DNA of 64,000 nucleotides from Micrococcaceae bacterium Sec5.8 (GTDB lineage Bacteria; Actinomycetota; Actinomycetes; Actinomycetales; Micrococcaceae), in assembly GCA_039636775.1 (NCBI GenBank), contig CP143429.1:1426001-1490000 (forward strand), written 5' to 3'. Both the position numbers and the translations under genes were made by a program. The notes below the pieces were generated by a model, which was not told the DNA's origin, did no database searches, and was given only the letters and a program-made list of their open reading frames with translations. Positions 45,542-53,899 of the stretch are shown piece after piece; the first letter of the stretch is position 1, and each line of letters starts with the position of its first letter.

Positions 45542-45547
45542 TAGGCT
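45542..45547 (+). promoter_or_regulatory. -10 box of the GNAT gene (leaderless)
   Basis: TAGGCT lies 6 bases before ATG 45554 with no ribosome site. Confidence 0.5.
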
Positions 45548-45553
45548 TTTGTC

Positions 45554-46081
45554 ATGCGTGAACATGTGTGGCTGCTGCCGCTGAAAGACCTCGACGAGGA
45601 CGCCCGCGCTATTAAGCTGGGCGAAATCGCCGGGCTCGAACTCATCAAGGACCAGCGGCGGTTCGTCGGCGACCCGCTGCGGATGGTTCTGACGGGGCTG
45701 GAAGAAGACTCCCGGCACCCCTTTGCCATCGACACCAACGGATCCGCCGTCGGTGTCCTGACCCTGCAGACCGGTGCCGCGAGCCTGGCCGGCTGGGCCG
45801 ACGACGACTCGGCATGGTTGCTGCGCGGTTTCCTGATCGACCGCAGGTCACAGGGCCGGGGACTTGGCACCCAGGCAGCGCTGGCCGGTGCCCTCGCGGC
45901 CGCGAAACTGACGGCGGCCATGGGCGGCGGGCAGACCGGCGTCGTGCTCTCTGTCAACGAAGAGAACCCTGCTGCCCAGGCGGCCTACCGCAAGGCAGGG
46001 TTTGAGGACCGCGGCCGGTATCTGGGTGGCGACGCCGGCCCGCAACGGACGTTCTACCGGGGGTTTGGCGCGGGCCGTTAA
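45554..46081 (+). CDS. GNAT family N-acetyltransferase
   Basis: A 175-residue acetyltransferase. The acetyl-CoA loop is in the FLIDRRSQGRGLGTQAALAG segment (Q/RxxGxG type, about 95-114), and LSVNEENPAAQAAYRKAGFE (about 133-152) is the usual motif B region with the conserved asparagine and tyrosine. The substrate is unknown. Nearby genes do not suggest one. Confidence 0.85.
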   Translation: MREHVWLLPLKDLDEDARAIKLGEIAGLELIKDQRRFVGDPLRMVLTGLEEDSRHPFAIDTNGSAVGVLTLQTGAASLAGWADDDSAWLLRGFLIDRRSQGRGLGTQAALAGALAAAKLTAAMGGGQTGVVLSVNEENPAAQAAYRKAGFEDRGRYLGGDAGPQRTFYRGFGAGR

Positions 46082-46144
46082 GCAGTTGACCCGGACGGCC
46101 ACCTCGACGGGCGAAAACGGACCGGCAGGACATCACCCGAGCCT

Positions 46145-46197
46145 GTCAACTATTACTGACGGTCCTCCCATCGTCAACTAAAGTTGACGATGGGAGG
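46145..46197 (+). promoter_or_regulatory. double operator and promoter of the small HTH gene
   Basis: A perfect palindrome with 16-nt arms (46164-46179/46182-46197) and a 2-nt centre contains GTCAACTAAAGTTGAC (46173-46188). A related copy, GTCAACTATTACTGAC (46145-46160, 12 of 16 identical), lies 28 bp upstream. TAAAGT (46179-46184) in the palindrome centre is a likely -10 box, and CTGACG (46156-46161) a weak -35. The right arm includes the GGGAGG ribosome site of the gene starting at 46203. Confidence 0.7.
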
Positions 46198-46202
46198 TCG
46201 GG

Positions 46203-46403
46203 ATGAAAACACTTATTGGCTCGATGGACGGTAAAGGACCTGCGGAGGCGCTGTACGCGGTGGCCGGGCTGCGCAAGGAGGTGGCCCGCGCAGAGACGGA
46301 GGCGGTGCTGCGGGCACGCCAGGCGGGTCTGTCATGGGAGGCCATCGCCATCTGTCTTGGCGTGAGCAAGCAGGCTGTTCACCGGAAGTACGGGAAGCGC
46401 TGA
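46203..46403 (+). CDS. small helix-turn-helix protein
   Basis: A 66-residue, mostly helical, basic protein. Residues about 20-40 (AGLRKEVARAETEAVLRARQ) form a long helix and 41-64 a helix-turn-helix (AGLSWEAIAICLGVSKQAVH) with the SKQAVHRKYG recognition helix. It is probably a dimeric DNA-binding autoregulator acting at the adjacent palindromes (inference). GGGAGG precedes ATG 46203. It converges on glnA with a hairpin between. No partner gene of known type is adjacent. Confidence 0.75.
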   Translation: MKTLIGSMDGKGPAEALYAVAGLRKEVARAETEAVLRARQAGLSWEAIAICLGVSKQAVHRKYGKR

Positions 46404-46451
46404 TGCGCGGAAAGTGGCGGCAGCCCGACAGTCGCTGGGTTAAAGACCGGA

Positions 46452-46475
46452 GGCCCCCACCAAGAGGTGGGGGCC
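46452..46475. terminator. bidirectional hairpin between HTH gene and glnA
   Basis: Perfect 10-bp GC-rich arms (46452-46461/46466-46475) with an AAGA loop between convergent genes. Confidence 0.7.
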
Positions 46476-46512
46476 GCCGTCGAGCAATCCTGCGGCGGAG
46501 AGCCGCTACAGC

Positions 46513-47937
46513 CTAGACGCCGTAGTAGAGCTCGAACTCGTACGGGTTCGGGCGCAGCGAGAGCGGACGGATCTCGTTCTCGTACTTGTACTCGATCCAG
46601 GTGTCGATCAGGTCCTGGGTGAAGACCCCGCCGGCCTGAAGGAACTCGTTGTCCTCGGCCAGGGCGTCGAGGGCCTCTTCGAGGGTGCCGGGAGCCTTGG
46701 GAATGTCCTTGGCTTCCTCGGCGGGCAGCTCGTAGAGGTCCTTGTCGATCGGAGCCGGCGGTTCGATGCGGTTGCGGATACCGTCAATGCCGGCCATCAG
46801 CTGGGCAGCGAAGGCCAGGTACGGGTTGGAGGACGGGTCCGGCGCGCGGAACTCGATGCGCTTGGCCTTCGGGTTGGAGCCTGTGATCGGGATCCGGATA
46901 CCGGCAGAGCGGTTGCCCTGCGAGTAAACCATGTTGACCGGAGCTTCGAAGCCCTTGACCAGGCGGCGGTAGGAGTTCACGGTCGGGTTGGTGAAGGCAA
47001 GCACGGCCGAGGAGTGCTTCAACAGGCCGCCGATGTACCAGCGGGCCATGTCGGACAGGCCGGCGTAGCCCTTTTCGTCATAGAACAGCGGATCTCCACC
47101 GTTCCACAGCGACTGGTGGCAGTGCATGCCCGAGCCGTTGTCGCCGAAGACGGGCTTCGGCATGAACGTGACGGACTTGCCCCAGGCATCGGCGGTGTTC
47201 TTGATGACGTACTTGAACTTCTGCAGGTCATCAGCGGCGTGCGTCAGCGTGGTGAACTTGTAGTTGATCTCAGCCTGGCCGGCGGAACCAACCTCGTGGT
47301 GGCTGCGCTCGACCTCCAGGCCGGCTTCGTCCAAAGCGATGCACATGGCGTCACGGAGGTCGACCTGCTTGTCGGTGGGTGCGACCGGGAAGTAGCCGCC
47401 CTTGACCGGAGTCTTGTAGCCGAGGTTTCCGCCCTCTTCTTCGCGGCCGGTGTTCCAGTGTGCTTCCTCGGAATCGATCTTATAGAAGCTGCCCTGCGGG
47501 GAGGACTGGTACTGGACGTTATCGAAAACGAAGAACTCGGCCTCAGGGGCGAAGAACGCGGTGTCGGCGATGCCGGTGGAGGCCAGATAGGCCTCGGCTT
47601 TTTCGGCTACGCCGCGGGGATCACGGTGGTACGGATCGCCGGTGCGCGGGTTCACGATCGAGAAGTTCAACGCAAGGGTCTTCTCGATGCGGAAGGTGTC
47701 GAGGAACGCCGTCGTGACGTCCGGGATCAGCTGCATGTCCGACTCGGCGATGCCCTGGAAACCGCGGATCGAAGAGCCATCGAAGAGCTGGCCGTTGACG
47801 AAGAAGTCCGCGTCAACGCTCTTGGCGGGCACGTTGAAGTGCTGCTGTACGCCAGGGAGGTCGGTGAAGCGAATATCGACGAATTTTACGTCTTCGTCCT
47901 TGATGAACTTGAGGACTTCGTCCGCAGTCTTGAACAT
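46513..47937 (-). CDS. glnA: glutamine synthetase, GSI-beta type (main assimilatory enzyme)
   Basis: A 474-residue dodecameric enzyme that joins ammonia to glutamate. Motifs: [20 protein letters not shown] (about 19-38), [14 protein letters not shown], catalytic [20 protein letters not shown] and [16 protein letters not shown]. The adenylylation site is present: [15 protein letters not shown] with Tyr402, so it is the expected GlnE target. AAGGAG precedes ATG 47937. Upstream lies a GlnR-type operator (48070-48107), which predicts nitrogen control of transcription on top of adenylylation. Confidence 0.97.
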   Translation of the reverse strand: MFKTADEVLKFIKDEDVKFVDIRFTDLPGVQQHFNVPAKSVDADFFVNGQLFDGSSIRGFQGIAESDMQLIPDVTTAFLDTFRIEKTLALNFSIVNPRTGDPYHRDPRGVAEKAEAYLASTGIADTAFFAPEAEFFVFDNVQYQSSPQGSFYKIDSEEAHWNTGREEEGGNLGYKTPVKGGYFPVAPTDKQVDLRDAMCIALDEAGLEVERSHHEVGSAGQAEINYKFTTLTHAADDLQKFKYVIKNTADAWGKSVTFMPKPVFGDNGSGMHCHQSLWNGGDPLFYDEKGYAGLSDMARWYIGGLLKHSSAVLAFTNPTVNSYRRLVKGFEAPVNMVYSQGNRSAGIRIPITGSNPKAKRIEFRAPDPSSNPYLAFAAQLMAGIDGIRNRIEPPAPIDKDLYELPAEEAKDIPKAPGTLEEALDALAEDNEFLQAGGVFTQDLIDTWIEYKYENEIRPLSLRPNPYEFELYYGV

Positions 47938-48053
47938 CTATGCTCCTTATGCAAGTGAAAGATCTGGCCGTCAGGCCGAGTGGTCCAGCGCAATCCGACA
48001 GCGGGGAAGACGCAAAAGTTTGCCCCGCTCCTATGCCGCTAGCAACTGTTACC

Positions 48054-48107
48054 ACCCTAAGGACACAGGATTTCCCTGTCGTGTCCGCTTTGTTTCCGGC
48101 AGGTTAC
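48054..48107 (-). promoter_or_regulatory. glnA promoter with GlnR operator
   Basis: Read on the minus strand from 48107 to 48070: GTAAC, 6 bases, GAAAC, 6 bases, GACAC, 6 bases, GAAAT. This matches the actinobacterial GlnR double site gTnAC-n6-GaAAC-n6-gtnAC-n6-GAAAc with perfect spacing. A -10 candidate TAGGGT follows at 48059-48054, so bound GlnR would overlap the -35 region. Confidence 0.82.
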
Positions 48108-48136
48108 AGAATGCCCTGACACGTAAACGGTAGTCG

Positions 48137-48189
48137 CTGTCCACAACGTGGCCTATCCGTGCCCAAAGTGTGGGCCCCATTTGTCCACA
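48137..48189. other. two DnaA-box-like sequences
   Basis: CTGTCCACA (48137-48145) and TTGTCCACA (48181-48189) have the same orientation, 44 bp apart. TTGTCCACA is the favoured DnaA box of high-GC actinobacteria. They lie between divergent glnA and the RDD gene. Confidence 0.4.
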
Positions 48190-48220
48190 CTATGAACAGC
48201 GCGGCGGGATGCGATACGGC

Positions 48221-48226
48221 TAGTCT
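48221..48226 (+). promoter_or_regulatory. -10 box of the RDD gene (leaderless)
   Basis: TAGTCT lies 6 bases before GTG 48233, with no ribosome site. Confidence 0.5.
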
Positions 48227-48232
48227 TAGAGG

Positions 48233-48670
48233 GTGGTTGATCGTAAAGACATAGGGTCCTGGCTCAGTGGGCCGGATACATCCGGCATTTCAAAGTACCC
48301 GGGCGAGCGTTTAGGCCTGCCTGAGTCCGGCCCGGGATCCATAGCCCGCGCCGGACGGCGCATCGCCGCCATCTGCATCGACTGGGGCATTGCCTTGCTG
48401 ATCAGTAATTACGCCTTCGGCGGTGACCCCTGGGCAACACTGGCCATTTTCGCTATCGAGCAGGCACTCCTGGTCGGCTCCCTGGGGTACAGCATTGGGC
48501 ACCGCATCCTGGGAATCCACGTGGTACGGCCCGGCGGCGGCCCTGCCGGCCCGCTGGCGGCTTTGGTCCGCAGCCTGCTGCTCTGCCTGGTGATCCCTGC
48601 TGTCATCTTTGACCCGGATCACCGCGGACTCCATGACAAGGCGATGAATACTCTGCTGGTCCGAAGGTAG
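48233..48670 (+). CDS. RDD family membrane protein
   Basis: A 145-residue protein. About 40 hydrophilic residues precede the RDD-type motif AGRRIAAICIDWGIALLIS (Arg/Asp pair, about 40-58), a second membrane segment (FAIEQALLVGSLGYSIGHRI, about 73-92) and a third (ALVRSLLLCLVIPAVIF). It ends with FDPDHRGLHDKAMNTLLVR, the usual RDD C-terminus. In actinobacteria it is conserved next to glnA, divergent from it; function unknown. Confidence 0.87.
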   Translation: MVDRKDIGSWLSGPDTSGISKYPGERLGLPESGPGSIARAGRRIAAICIDWGIALLISNYAFGGDPWATLAIFAIEQALLVGSLGYSIGHRILGIHVVRPGGGPAGPLAALVRSLLLCLVIPAVIFDPDHRGLHDKAMNTLLVRR

Positions 48671-48753
48671 CGCGCGCCGGTCGCAGACACGCGGCCGGCC
48701 CGGCGCTGGGCGCGCTGCCTGCCGCAGTCCCGCTTCATCGGGCCGACGCCTCC

Positions 48754-48880
48754 CGCCACGAACGGCCGCTAAGCGGCCGGCGGTGTGCCGGTTCGCCACG
48801 AACGGCCGCTAACAGGGTCGGCGGAGTGCCGGTTCGCCACGAACGGCCGCTAACAGGGTCGGCGGAGCGGCCGATCGTGT
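48754..48880. repeat. 40/41-bp tandem repeat, about three copies
   Basis: A 19-mer CGCCACGAACGGCCGCTAA starts copies at 48754, 48794 and 48835. Units 2 and 3 share about 32 bases before diverging; unit 1 differs by a few bases and one deletion. The array fills the gap between convergent RDD and DUF3817 genes; no gene is visible in it. Confidence 0.85.
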
Positions 48881-48953
48881 CAGACCGAGTGGCCCGGGCC
48901 GGTGTTTTGCCCCCGTTGCATCCCGTGAAGGACGGCAGGGCCAAACCGAGAGG

Positions 48954-49316
48954 CTATACGCCGGCCCCCTGGCGGGCCTGAGTCGATGCCACCGGCATTC
49001 CCCGGGCGGTGAGATAACCGCGGCGGCCGGCCCACTGCTCGAATCCGAGCGTGGCGAACGGGACCACCGCGGACAGTCCGGCGAACAAGGCCACCCGGAA
49101 CGGCCAACGCTGCAGATGCCACAGGCCCAGTGCTGCGATGCCGTAGCCGATGAAGAATGCGCCGTGAATCGGTCCGGCGATTTCGACGCCGAGCTCCGTG
49201 GTCCGGGCGATCCACTTCAGGAACATGCCGACAAGGAGCGCAGCCCAGCTGCAGGCCTCGGCGATGGCCAGGAGCCGGAAGATGCGGATCAGGGCCGGGG
49301 TTGAGGGACGTTTCAT
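48954..49316 (-). CDS. DUF3817 family membrane protein
   Basis: A 120-residue protein with three membrane segments (about 8-30, 45-65, 72-92). The family pattern RIFRLLAIAEACSWAALLVG followed by MFLKW and GPIHGAFFIGYG is present. ATG 49316 is chosen for its GGAGC site; the frame extends 26 codons upstream without conservation. The function of the family is unknown. Confidence 0.87.
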   Translation of the reverse strand: MKRPSTPALIRIFRLLAIAEACSWAALLVGMFLKWIARTTELGVEIAGPIHGAFFIGYGIAALGLWHLQRWPFRVALFAGLSAVVPFATLGFEQWAGRRGYLTARGMPVASTQARQGAGV

Positions 49317-49399
49317 GATTGCTCCGGTTTCTCCCGGCCGAAGGCGGGGCGAAGGGACAAGAGGGAAGGACTGCCGCAAAGAGGCCGGGGGCAAGAGAA

Positions 49400-49439
49400 A
49401 CGCCCCGGCTGCCGGCCTGGAAGGCGGTTACCGGGGCGT
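49400..49439 (-). terminator. terminator after the DUF4191 gene
   Basis: Arms 49400-49408/49431-49439 are perfect 9-base complements around a partly paired 22-base loop; on the minus strand a short T-rich run follows. Confidence 0.55.
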
Positions 49440-49461
49440 CCCTGGTGCTCTGGCGTGGGGC

Positions 49462-50223
49462 CTAGCGTCCGCGGGCTGCCTTGCGGTCCGGACGGGCCTT
49501 GTAAGGATCGATGCCCTTGGGGATGGGAAGACGGCTGCCGAGCGAGGAGATCCGCTTCGATACCGTGCTGACCTCAAGCTTGGTCAGTTCGTTCTTCATT
49601 TTGGTCATCTTCTTGGAGACCTGGCTGATGGGAACCTGGCCTTCGCCGCGTCCGCTTTCAATGACGTGGATGGTGACGTTGGGCAGGATCCGGGCCAGGC
49701 GCTTGCGTTCGGCGTCGAGCAGCGGCTTGACGCGGCTGCTGGGCCCCTCGCTCACGAGGACGACGCCGGGACGGCCGATGGCGCGGAAAACGGCGTCCTG
49801 GGTGCGGGGGTTCACCGCGACAGGCTGCTCTTCCACGATCCAGCCGCGCTTGAGCGTGCCCAGGGCAGCCCCGGAAGCGCCGGGCTGGTTTTCGATCCGC
49901 GCGAAGGCAGCCCGCTCAGCGCGGCGGGACAGGATGAACGTGGCCGCCAGGATACCCAAGGGGATGCCGATGATCAGGCCGGTGATCCAGTTGTCCAGCA
50001 GGAATCCGACGCCGAAGCTGACAGCCACGACGCCGAGGAAAGCCAGCAGCATGAGCCACGGAACCATCGGGTCATGCTGGCGGGTCATCTGGAAGACCTC
50101 GCGGATCTGCTTCAGGCGGCTCGGCTTCTTAACCTTGGCTGCCTTGGGCTTACGCGAAAAGAGGCCGCGCTTCGGCTCATCGGCAGAAGGAGCGGACGTG
50201 CTGGAATGAGGGGAATTCGCCAT
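49462..50223 (-). CDS. DUF4191 family membrane protein
   Basis: A 253-residue protein. A 35-residue polar N-terminus leads to RLKQIREVFQMTRQHDPMVP, two membrane segments (about 56-76 and 83-101) and a C-terminal cytoplasmic domain of about 150 residues with RPGVVLVSEGPSSRVKPLLD and RILPNVTIHVIESG. Genes of this family sit beside lipA in many actinobacteria; the role is unknown. A TAGAAT box at 50233-50238 lies 9 bases before the ATG, giving an almost leaderless mRNA. Confidence 0.87.
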   Translation of the reverse strand: MANSPHSSTSAPSADEPKRGLFSRKPKAAKVKKPSRLKQIREVFQMTRQHDPMVPWLMLLAFLGVVAVSFGVGFLLDNWITGLIIGIPLGILAATFILSRRAERAAFARIENQPGASGAALGTLKRGWIVEEQPVAVNPRTQDAVFRAIGRPGVVLVSEGPSSRVKPLLDAERKRLARILPNVTIHVIESGRGEGQVPISQVSKKMTKMKNELTKLEVSTVSKRISSLGSRLPIPKGIDPYKARPDRKAARGR

Positions 50224-50311
50224 AGTGCCTTAATTCTACGTGATGCACGGCTCAGGGCCGGACCCCGGATTCCTCCAGTGCCGGCCCTGTGCCGCAATCG
50301 CTAGGACTTAA

Positions 50312-51319
50312 TCAGGAATGCGCCGCGAGCAGTGAGCTTGCTTCCTGGCGGGTGCTGCCGGAGGACTCGATGTGGGCGAGCTGGGCCGGGATTTCCCAGC
50401 CCTTCTTGCGCATCGCGGTGGCCCAGAGCCGGCCGGCGCGGTAAGAGGAACGGACCAGCGGACCGCTCATCACGCCGAGGAAACCGATCTCGTCCGCTTC
50501 CTGCTGCAGGTCAACGAACTCCTGCGGCTTGACCCAGCGGTCCACCGGAAGGTGCCGCTCGGAGGGGCGCAGGTACTGGGTGATGGTGATCAGGTCGCAG
50601 CCGGCGTCGTGCAGGTCGCGCAGGGCCTCGGAGATTTCCTCGCGGGTCTCACCCATGCCCAGGATCAGGTTGGACTTGGTGACCATGCCGAGCTTGCGGC
50701 CCTGCGTAAGGACATCCAGGGACCGCTCGTAGCGGAACGCCGGACGGATGCGCTTGAAAATCCGGGGAACGGTCTCGACGTTGTGGGCAAACACCTCGGG
50801 CTTGGAGTCACAGATCGCTTCGATGTGCTCGGGCTTGCCGGAGAAGTCCGGAATCAGCAGCTCGACGCCGGTGCCCGGGTTGAGCTCGTGGATTTTGCGG
50901 ACCGTTTCGGCGTAGAGCCAGACACCCTCGTCGGCGAGGTCATCGCGGGCCACCCCGGTGACGGTGGCGTAACGGAGCTGCATCGCCTGGACGGAACGTG
51001 CCACCTTGGTGGGTTCGAAAACATCCACAGGGGAAGGCTTGCCGGTGTCGATCTGGCAGAAATCGCAGCGGCGGGTGCACTCGGAACCGCCGATCAGAAA
51101 GGTGGCTTCCTTGTCTTCCCAGCACTCGAAGATGTTGGGGCAGCCGGCCTCTTCACACACCGTGTGGAGGCCCTCCTTCTTGACGAGTTTCTTGAGCTGG
51201 ATAAACTCGGGGCCCATCTGGACCTTGGCCTTGATCCAATCCGGTTTGCGTTCCACCGGGGTGGCCGCGTTGCGCTGCTCGATACGCAGCATTTTCCGGC
51301 CTTCTGGTGCCAGGGTCAC
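50312..51319 (-). CDS. lipA: lipoyl synthase
   Basis: A 335-residue radical SAM enzyme that inserts two sulfurs into octanoyl groups on carrier proteins. Both clusters' ligands are visible: auxiliary [12 protein letters not shown] (C-x4-C-x5-C, about 59-70) and radical [11 protein letters not shown] (C-x3-C-x2-C, about 85-92); the C-terminal RSSYRAGR motif with the auxiliary-cluster serine is present. The GTG start overlaps the lipB stop by 4 bases. It serves the SucB lipoyl domains encoded at 59571-61355. Confidence 0.96.
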   Translation of the reverse strand: MTLAPEGRKMLRIEQRNAATPVERKPDWIKAKVQMGPEFIQLKKLVKKEGLHTVCEEAGCPNIFECWEDKEATFLIGGSECTRRCDFCQIDTGKPSPVDVFEPTKVARSVQAMQLRYATVTGVARDDLADEGVWLYAETVRKIHELNPGTGVELLIPDFSGKPEHIEAICDSKPEVFAHNVETVPRIFKRIRPAFRYERSLDVLTQGRKLGMVTKSNLILGMGETREEISEALRDLHDAGCDLITITQYLRPSERHLPVDRWVKPQEFVDLQQEADEIGFLGVMSGPLVRSSYRAGRLWATAMRKKGWEIPAQLAHIESSGSTRQEASSLLAAHS

Positions 51320-51984
51320 AGTAGAGCTCCTTCGTGGGTTGCAACTAGCGCTTCTTCATTGTTGCGCAGTTCCTCGATGATCCGCGAAACGAGGTCGGCG
51401 GGGGTGATGTCCCGGCCGATCTCCTGCGAGACCGTGGTGACGCCGGCATCGGAAATGCCGCAGGCGATGATCTGCCCGTACGGCGCCAGATCGTTGTTGC
51501 AGTTGATGGCGAACCCGTGCATGGTGACGCCCTCGTGGACGCGGATGCCGATGGCGGCGATTTTGCGTGCAGGGCCCTTCTCGTCCTGGTCGATCCAGAC
51601 GCCGGCCCGGCCTGTGATCCGGACAGCGTCGATTCCGTAGTCTGCCAGGACAGCGATGATCACTGCTTCCAGCCGCTCTACGTAATCGCGGATGCCGGCT
51701 TTGTTCCTGAGCTTGATGATGGGGTAGCCAATCAGTTGGCCCGGGCCGTGCCAGGTGAGTTTGCCGCCGCGGTCGACGGGAACCACCGGTGTTCCGTCAA
51801 AGGGCCGCTCGTGGTCCTCGGTGCGTTTACCCGCGGTGTAAACGGCGGCGTGTTCGAGCAGCAGGACTGTGCTGGGAGCGGTACCCGCGACGACCTTCTC
51901 ATGAAGTTTGCGCTGGAGGTCCCAGCCGCGCGTGTAGTCGACAAATTCCGGGGCCAGACCCAGCTGGGAGAACTCAAGAGTCAT
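51316..51984 (-). CDS. lipB: octanoyl (lipoyl) transferase
   Basis: A 222-residue enzyme that moves octanoyl groups from acyl carrier protein to lipoyl domains. Motifs: [37 protein letters not shown] (about 83-102), the active-site lysine in [22 protein letters not shown] and catalytic Cys in IIACGI. A -10 box lies 7 bases before the ATG. It is upstream of and coupled to lipA. Confidence 0.95.
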   Translation of the reverse strand: MTLEFSQLGLAPEFVDYTRGWDLQRKLHEKVVAGTAPSTVLLLEHAAVYTAGKRTEDHERPFDGTPVVPVDRGGKLTWHGPGQLIGYPIIKLRNKAGIRDYVERLEAVIIAVLADYGIDAVRITGRAGVWIDQDEKGPARKIAAIGIRVHEGVTMHGFAINCNNDLAPYGQIIACGISDAGVTTVSQEIGRDITPADLVSRIIEELRNNEEALVATHEGALL

Positions 51985-51991
51985 GGCATCC

Positions 51992-51997
51992 AGCTTA
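51992..51997 (-). promoter_or_regulatory. -10 box of lipB (leaderless)
   Basis: TAAGCT on the minus strand, 7 bases before the lipB ATG; no ribosome site. Confidence 0.5.
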
Positions 51998-52042
51998 GAC
52001 CCGGCGTGTCATGGCAGCTGATTTTGTGGTGAAGCTCTCACC

Positions 52043-52051
52043 TGTGGATAA
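52043..52051 (-). other. solitary DnaA-box match
   Basis: The minus strand reads TTATCCACA, a perfect consensus DnaA box, in the gap between divergent lipB and the kinase gene. A single box could be chance. Confidence 0.3.
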
Positions 52052-52089
52052 CTTCTGCAGGAAACGGCGGGATCCGCTATTCCTTGGTG

Positions 52090-53883
52090 ATGGAAGACTT
52101 TCCTCGCTCCAGCGCTCCCGTGGTTCCCGGGTACGACGTCGGCCGCTGTCTGGGGCGCGGCGGTACCGCCGCGGTGTGGCTGGCCACCGAGCGCTCCACC
52201 GGCCGCGAGTACGCGTTGAAGTGTTTCACTGCCAGTGACGGCCCGGACGGGGGCAGCGCTGAGGATTCTGCGCGGCGGGAGGTGCGCGTTCTCTCCCTCT
52301 TGGACCACGCGCATTTAGTGCGGGCTTACGGCGTGGTGCCGGTTGCCGGTGGAACCGGTGGGAACCTGGCGCTGACCATGGACTACGCGGCGGGCGGGTC
52401 GCTGGGCCAGCTCGTCGCCAGCAGGGGAACCCTGGGGCCGGGGGAGACGGTGACTGTCCTTACGCCGATCGCCCAGGCCCTCGCGTACCTGCATGCTCAA
52501 GGCTTCACGCATGGCGACGTTTCACCTGGCAACGTCCTGTTTACCGCCCAGGGAAAACCGCTGCTGGCCGACGTGGGCGTGGCACGCATGGTGGCTGAGA
52601 CCGGGGCGGGAGCGGGCGCGGGAACGGAGGGTTTCAGCGACCCGGCGCCGGTGGACGCCGTCCGTGCGGGGCTGCTGCCGGAGCGCGACCTGTACTCGCT
52701 CGCTGCCGTGGGCTGGTTTTGCCTCACTGGCCATCCTCCCGAGCCCGGAACGCAGCGGCCGCCTCTGCCGTTGCTGGTTCCCGGCGTTCCGTCGGCTCTC
52801 GCCGCGGCACTGGAGTCCGGGCTTCAGGAGGACCGCAGACTACGGCCCTCTGCCGCCGAGTTGGCGGCCGCCTTTTATCACAGTGCCCCGGCGGCGCCCC
52901 TGGACCTCTCGGTCTCGGTCCACCCCACGGTCATTCCGCAGTTGCCGACACGGCGGGCGCTGCCGGGCACCGGACAGGGGCGTCGGATCGGACTGTTGCG
53001 GGCCCTGCCGCGGCGGCTCCGCGGTCCCCGGTTCAGCGCGCGGCGTCAGGGCGGTGAACCGCAGCGCACAGAACCCGCAGACCCGCTGTCCGGCGCAGCG
53101 CCATCTGCCCGCGGGAGAGCGACCGGACGGCGGTCCTCACATCGGCCGCTCCGGCGCCCCCTCCCGGTCTTCGCGGCCCACTCAGCACGGCCGGCCGGTG
53201 CCCTGCGGGCGGCAGCCGCCACTGTTGCGCTTCTGGGGGCCCTCGTGGCGGCGTGGGCTGTCTACGGTACCTGGACGCCGGGGTCGGTTCCAGGTTTGCC
53301 AGTCACAGACGCCGTTCCCGCCAGGGACGCCGGAGCCGGGAAGGGATCGGCGCCGGACGCCGGCGCGCCGGCCACCGCTGCGGCCGGGCTGTCTCCCGAA
53401 GTTCTGGCGCAGCTGGCGTCGCCGGACCCCGGCGTAGCAGTCCGCGGATTGGCCCGGCTCCGTTCCCGGGCATTGAACTCGGGGGACTTCGACCTGCTGG
53501 CGGACGTCAACGTTCCAGCATCGGCCGCGGCCGCAGCGGACAGACGCATCATCGCTGCGTTGAAAAAATCCGGTCGGGTGCTTTCCGGTTTCGATACCGT
53601 CCTGACCCGGGTAGCCGCGGAGCCGGCTGCTACCACAGAGGCCCGCGGCAAGCAGGCCGTGGTGGCAGTCACCGCGAGGACGCCCCCGTACCAGGAACTC
53701 GACGCCGCCGGAACTGTGCTTGCCGCGACCCCTTCCACCCCGGAACAGCGGCTGCGGCTGGTGCTGGCCTCGGTGGAAGGCCGCTGGCGGATCCAGGACA
53801 TTCTTCCCGCCGACCCCGCCGACCCCGCCGGCACCGTCGAACCCGCCGTCGGCGCAACGAGTAACTCTGCGCCGGCCGGCTGA
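52090..53883 (+). CDS. membrane-anchored serine/threonine protein kinase-like protein
   Basis: A 597-residue protein. The kinase domain (about 15-265) has a glycine-rich loop LGRGGTAAVW (21-30), ATP-anchoring Lys44, catalytic loop HGDVSPGNV (Asp143, Asn148) and DVG (161-163) instead of DFG. HGD replaces HRD, so it is a non-RD kinase, and the key catalytic residues are present, so activity is possible. A basic Pro-rich linker (about 270-368) leads to one membrane segment (about 370-393) and a 200-residue external domain without PASTA repeats that I do not recognise. ATG 52090 is taken as the start; TTG 52084 and GTG 52087 are adjacent in-frame alternatives. Confidence 0.8.
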   Translation: MEDFPRSSAPVVPGYDVGRCLGRGGTAAVWLATERSTGREYALKCFTASDGPDGGSAEDSARREVRVLSLLDHAHLVRAYGVVPVAGGTGGNLALTMDYAAGGSLGQLVASRGTLGPGETVTVLTPIAQALAYLHAQGFTHGDVSPGNVLFTAQGKPLLADVGVARMVAETGAGAGAGTEGFSDPAPVDAVRAGLLPERDLYSLAAVGWFCLTGHPPEPGTQRPPLPLLVPGVPSALAAALESGLQEDRRLRPSAAELAAAFYHSAPAAPLDLSVSVHPTVIPQLPTRRALPGTGQGRRIGLLRALPRRLRGPRFSARRQGGEPQRTEPADPLSGAAPSARGRATGRRSSHRPLRRPLPVFAAHSARPAGALRAAAATVALLGALVAAWAVYGTWTPGSVPGLPVTDAVPARDAGAGKGSAPDAGAPATAAAGLSPEVLAQLASPDPGVAVRGLARLRSRALNSGDFDLLADVNVPASAAAAADRRIIAALKKSGRVLSGFDTVLTRVAAEPAATTEARGKQAVVAVTARTPPYQELDAAGTVLAATPSTPEQRLRLVLASVEGRWRIQDILPADPADPAGTVEPAVGATSNSAPAG

Positions 53884-53899
53884 CGGCCGCAGGCGATCC

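Noticed and set aside
46164-46197. Attenuator RNA hairpin or riboswitch before the small HTH gene
   Set aside because: The probable -10 box lies in the centre of the palindrome, so the left arm would not be transcribed; a DNA operator fits better.
48754-48880. CRISPR array
   Set aside because: Only three copies; the repeat units abut with short, similar rather than unique intervals, and no cas genes are near.
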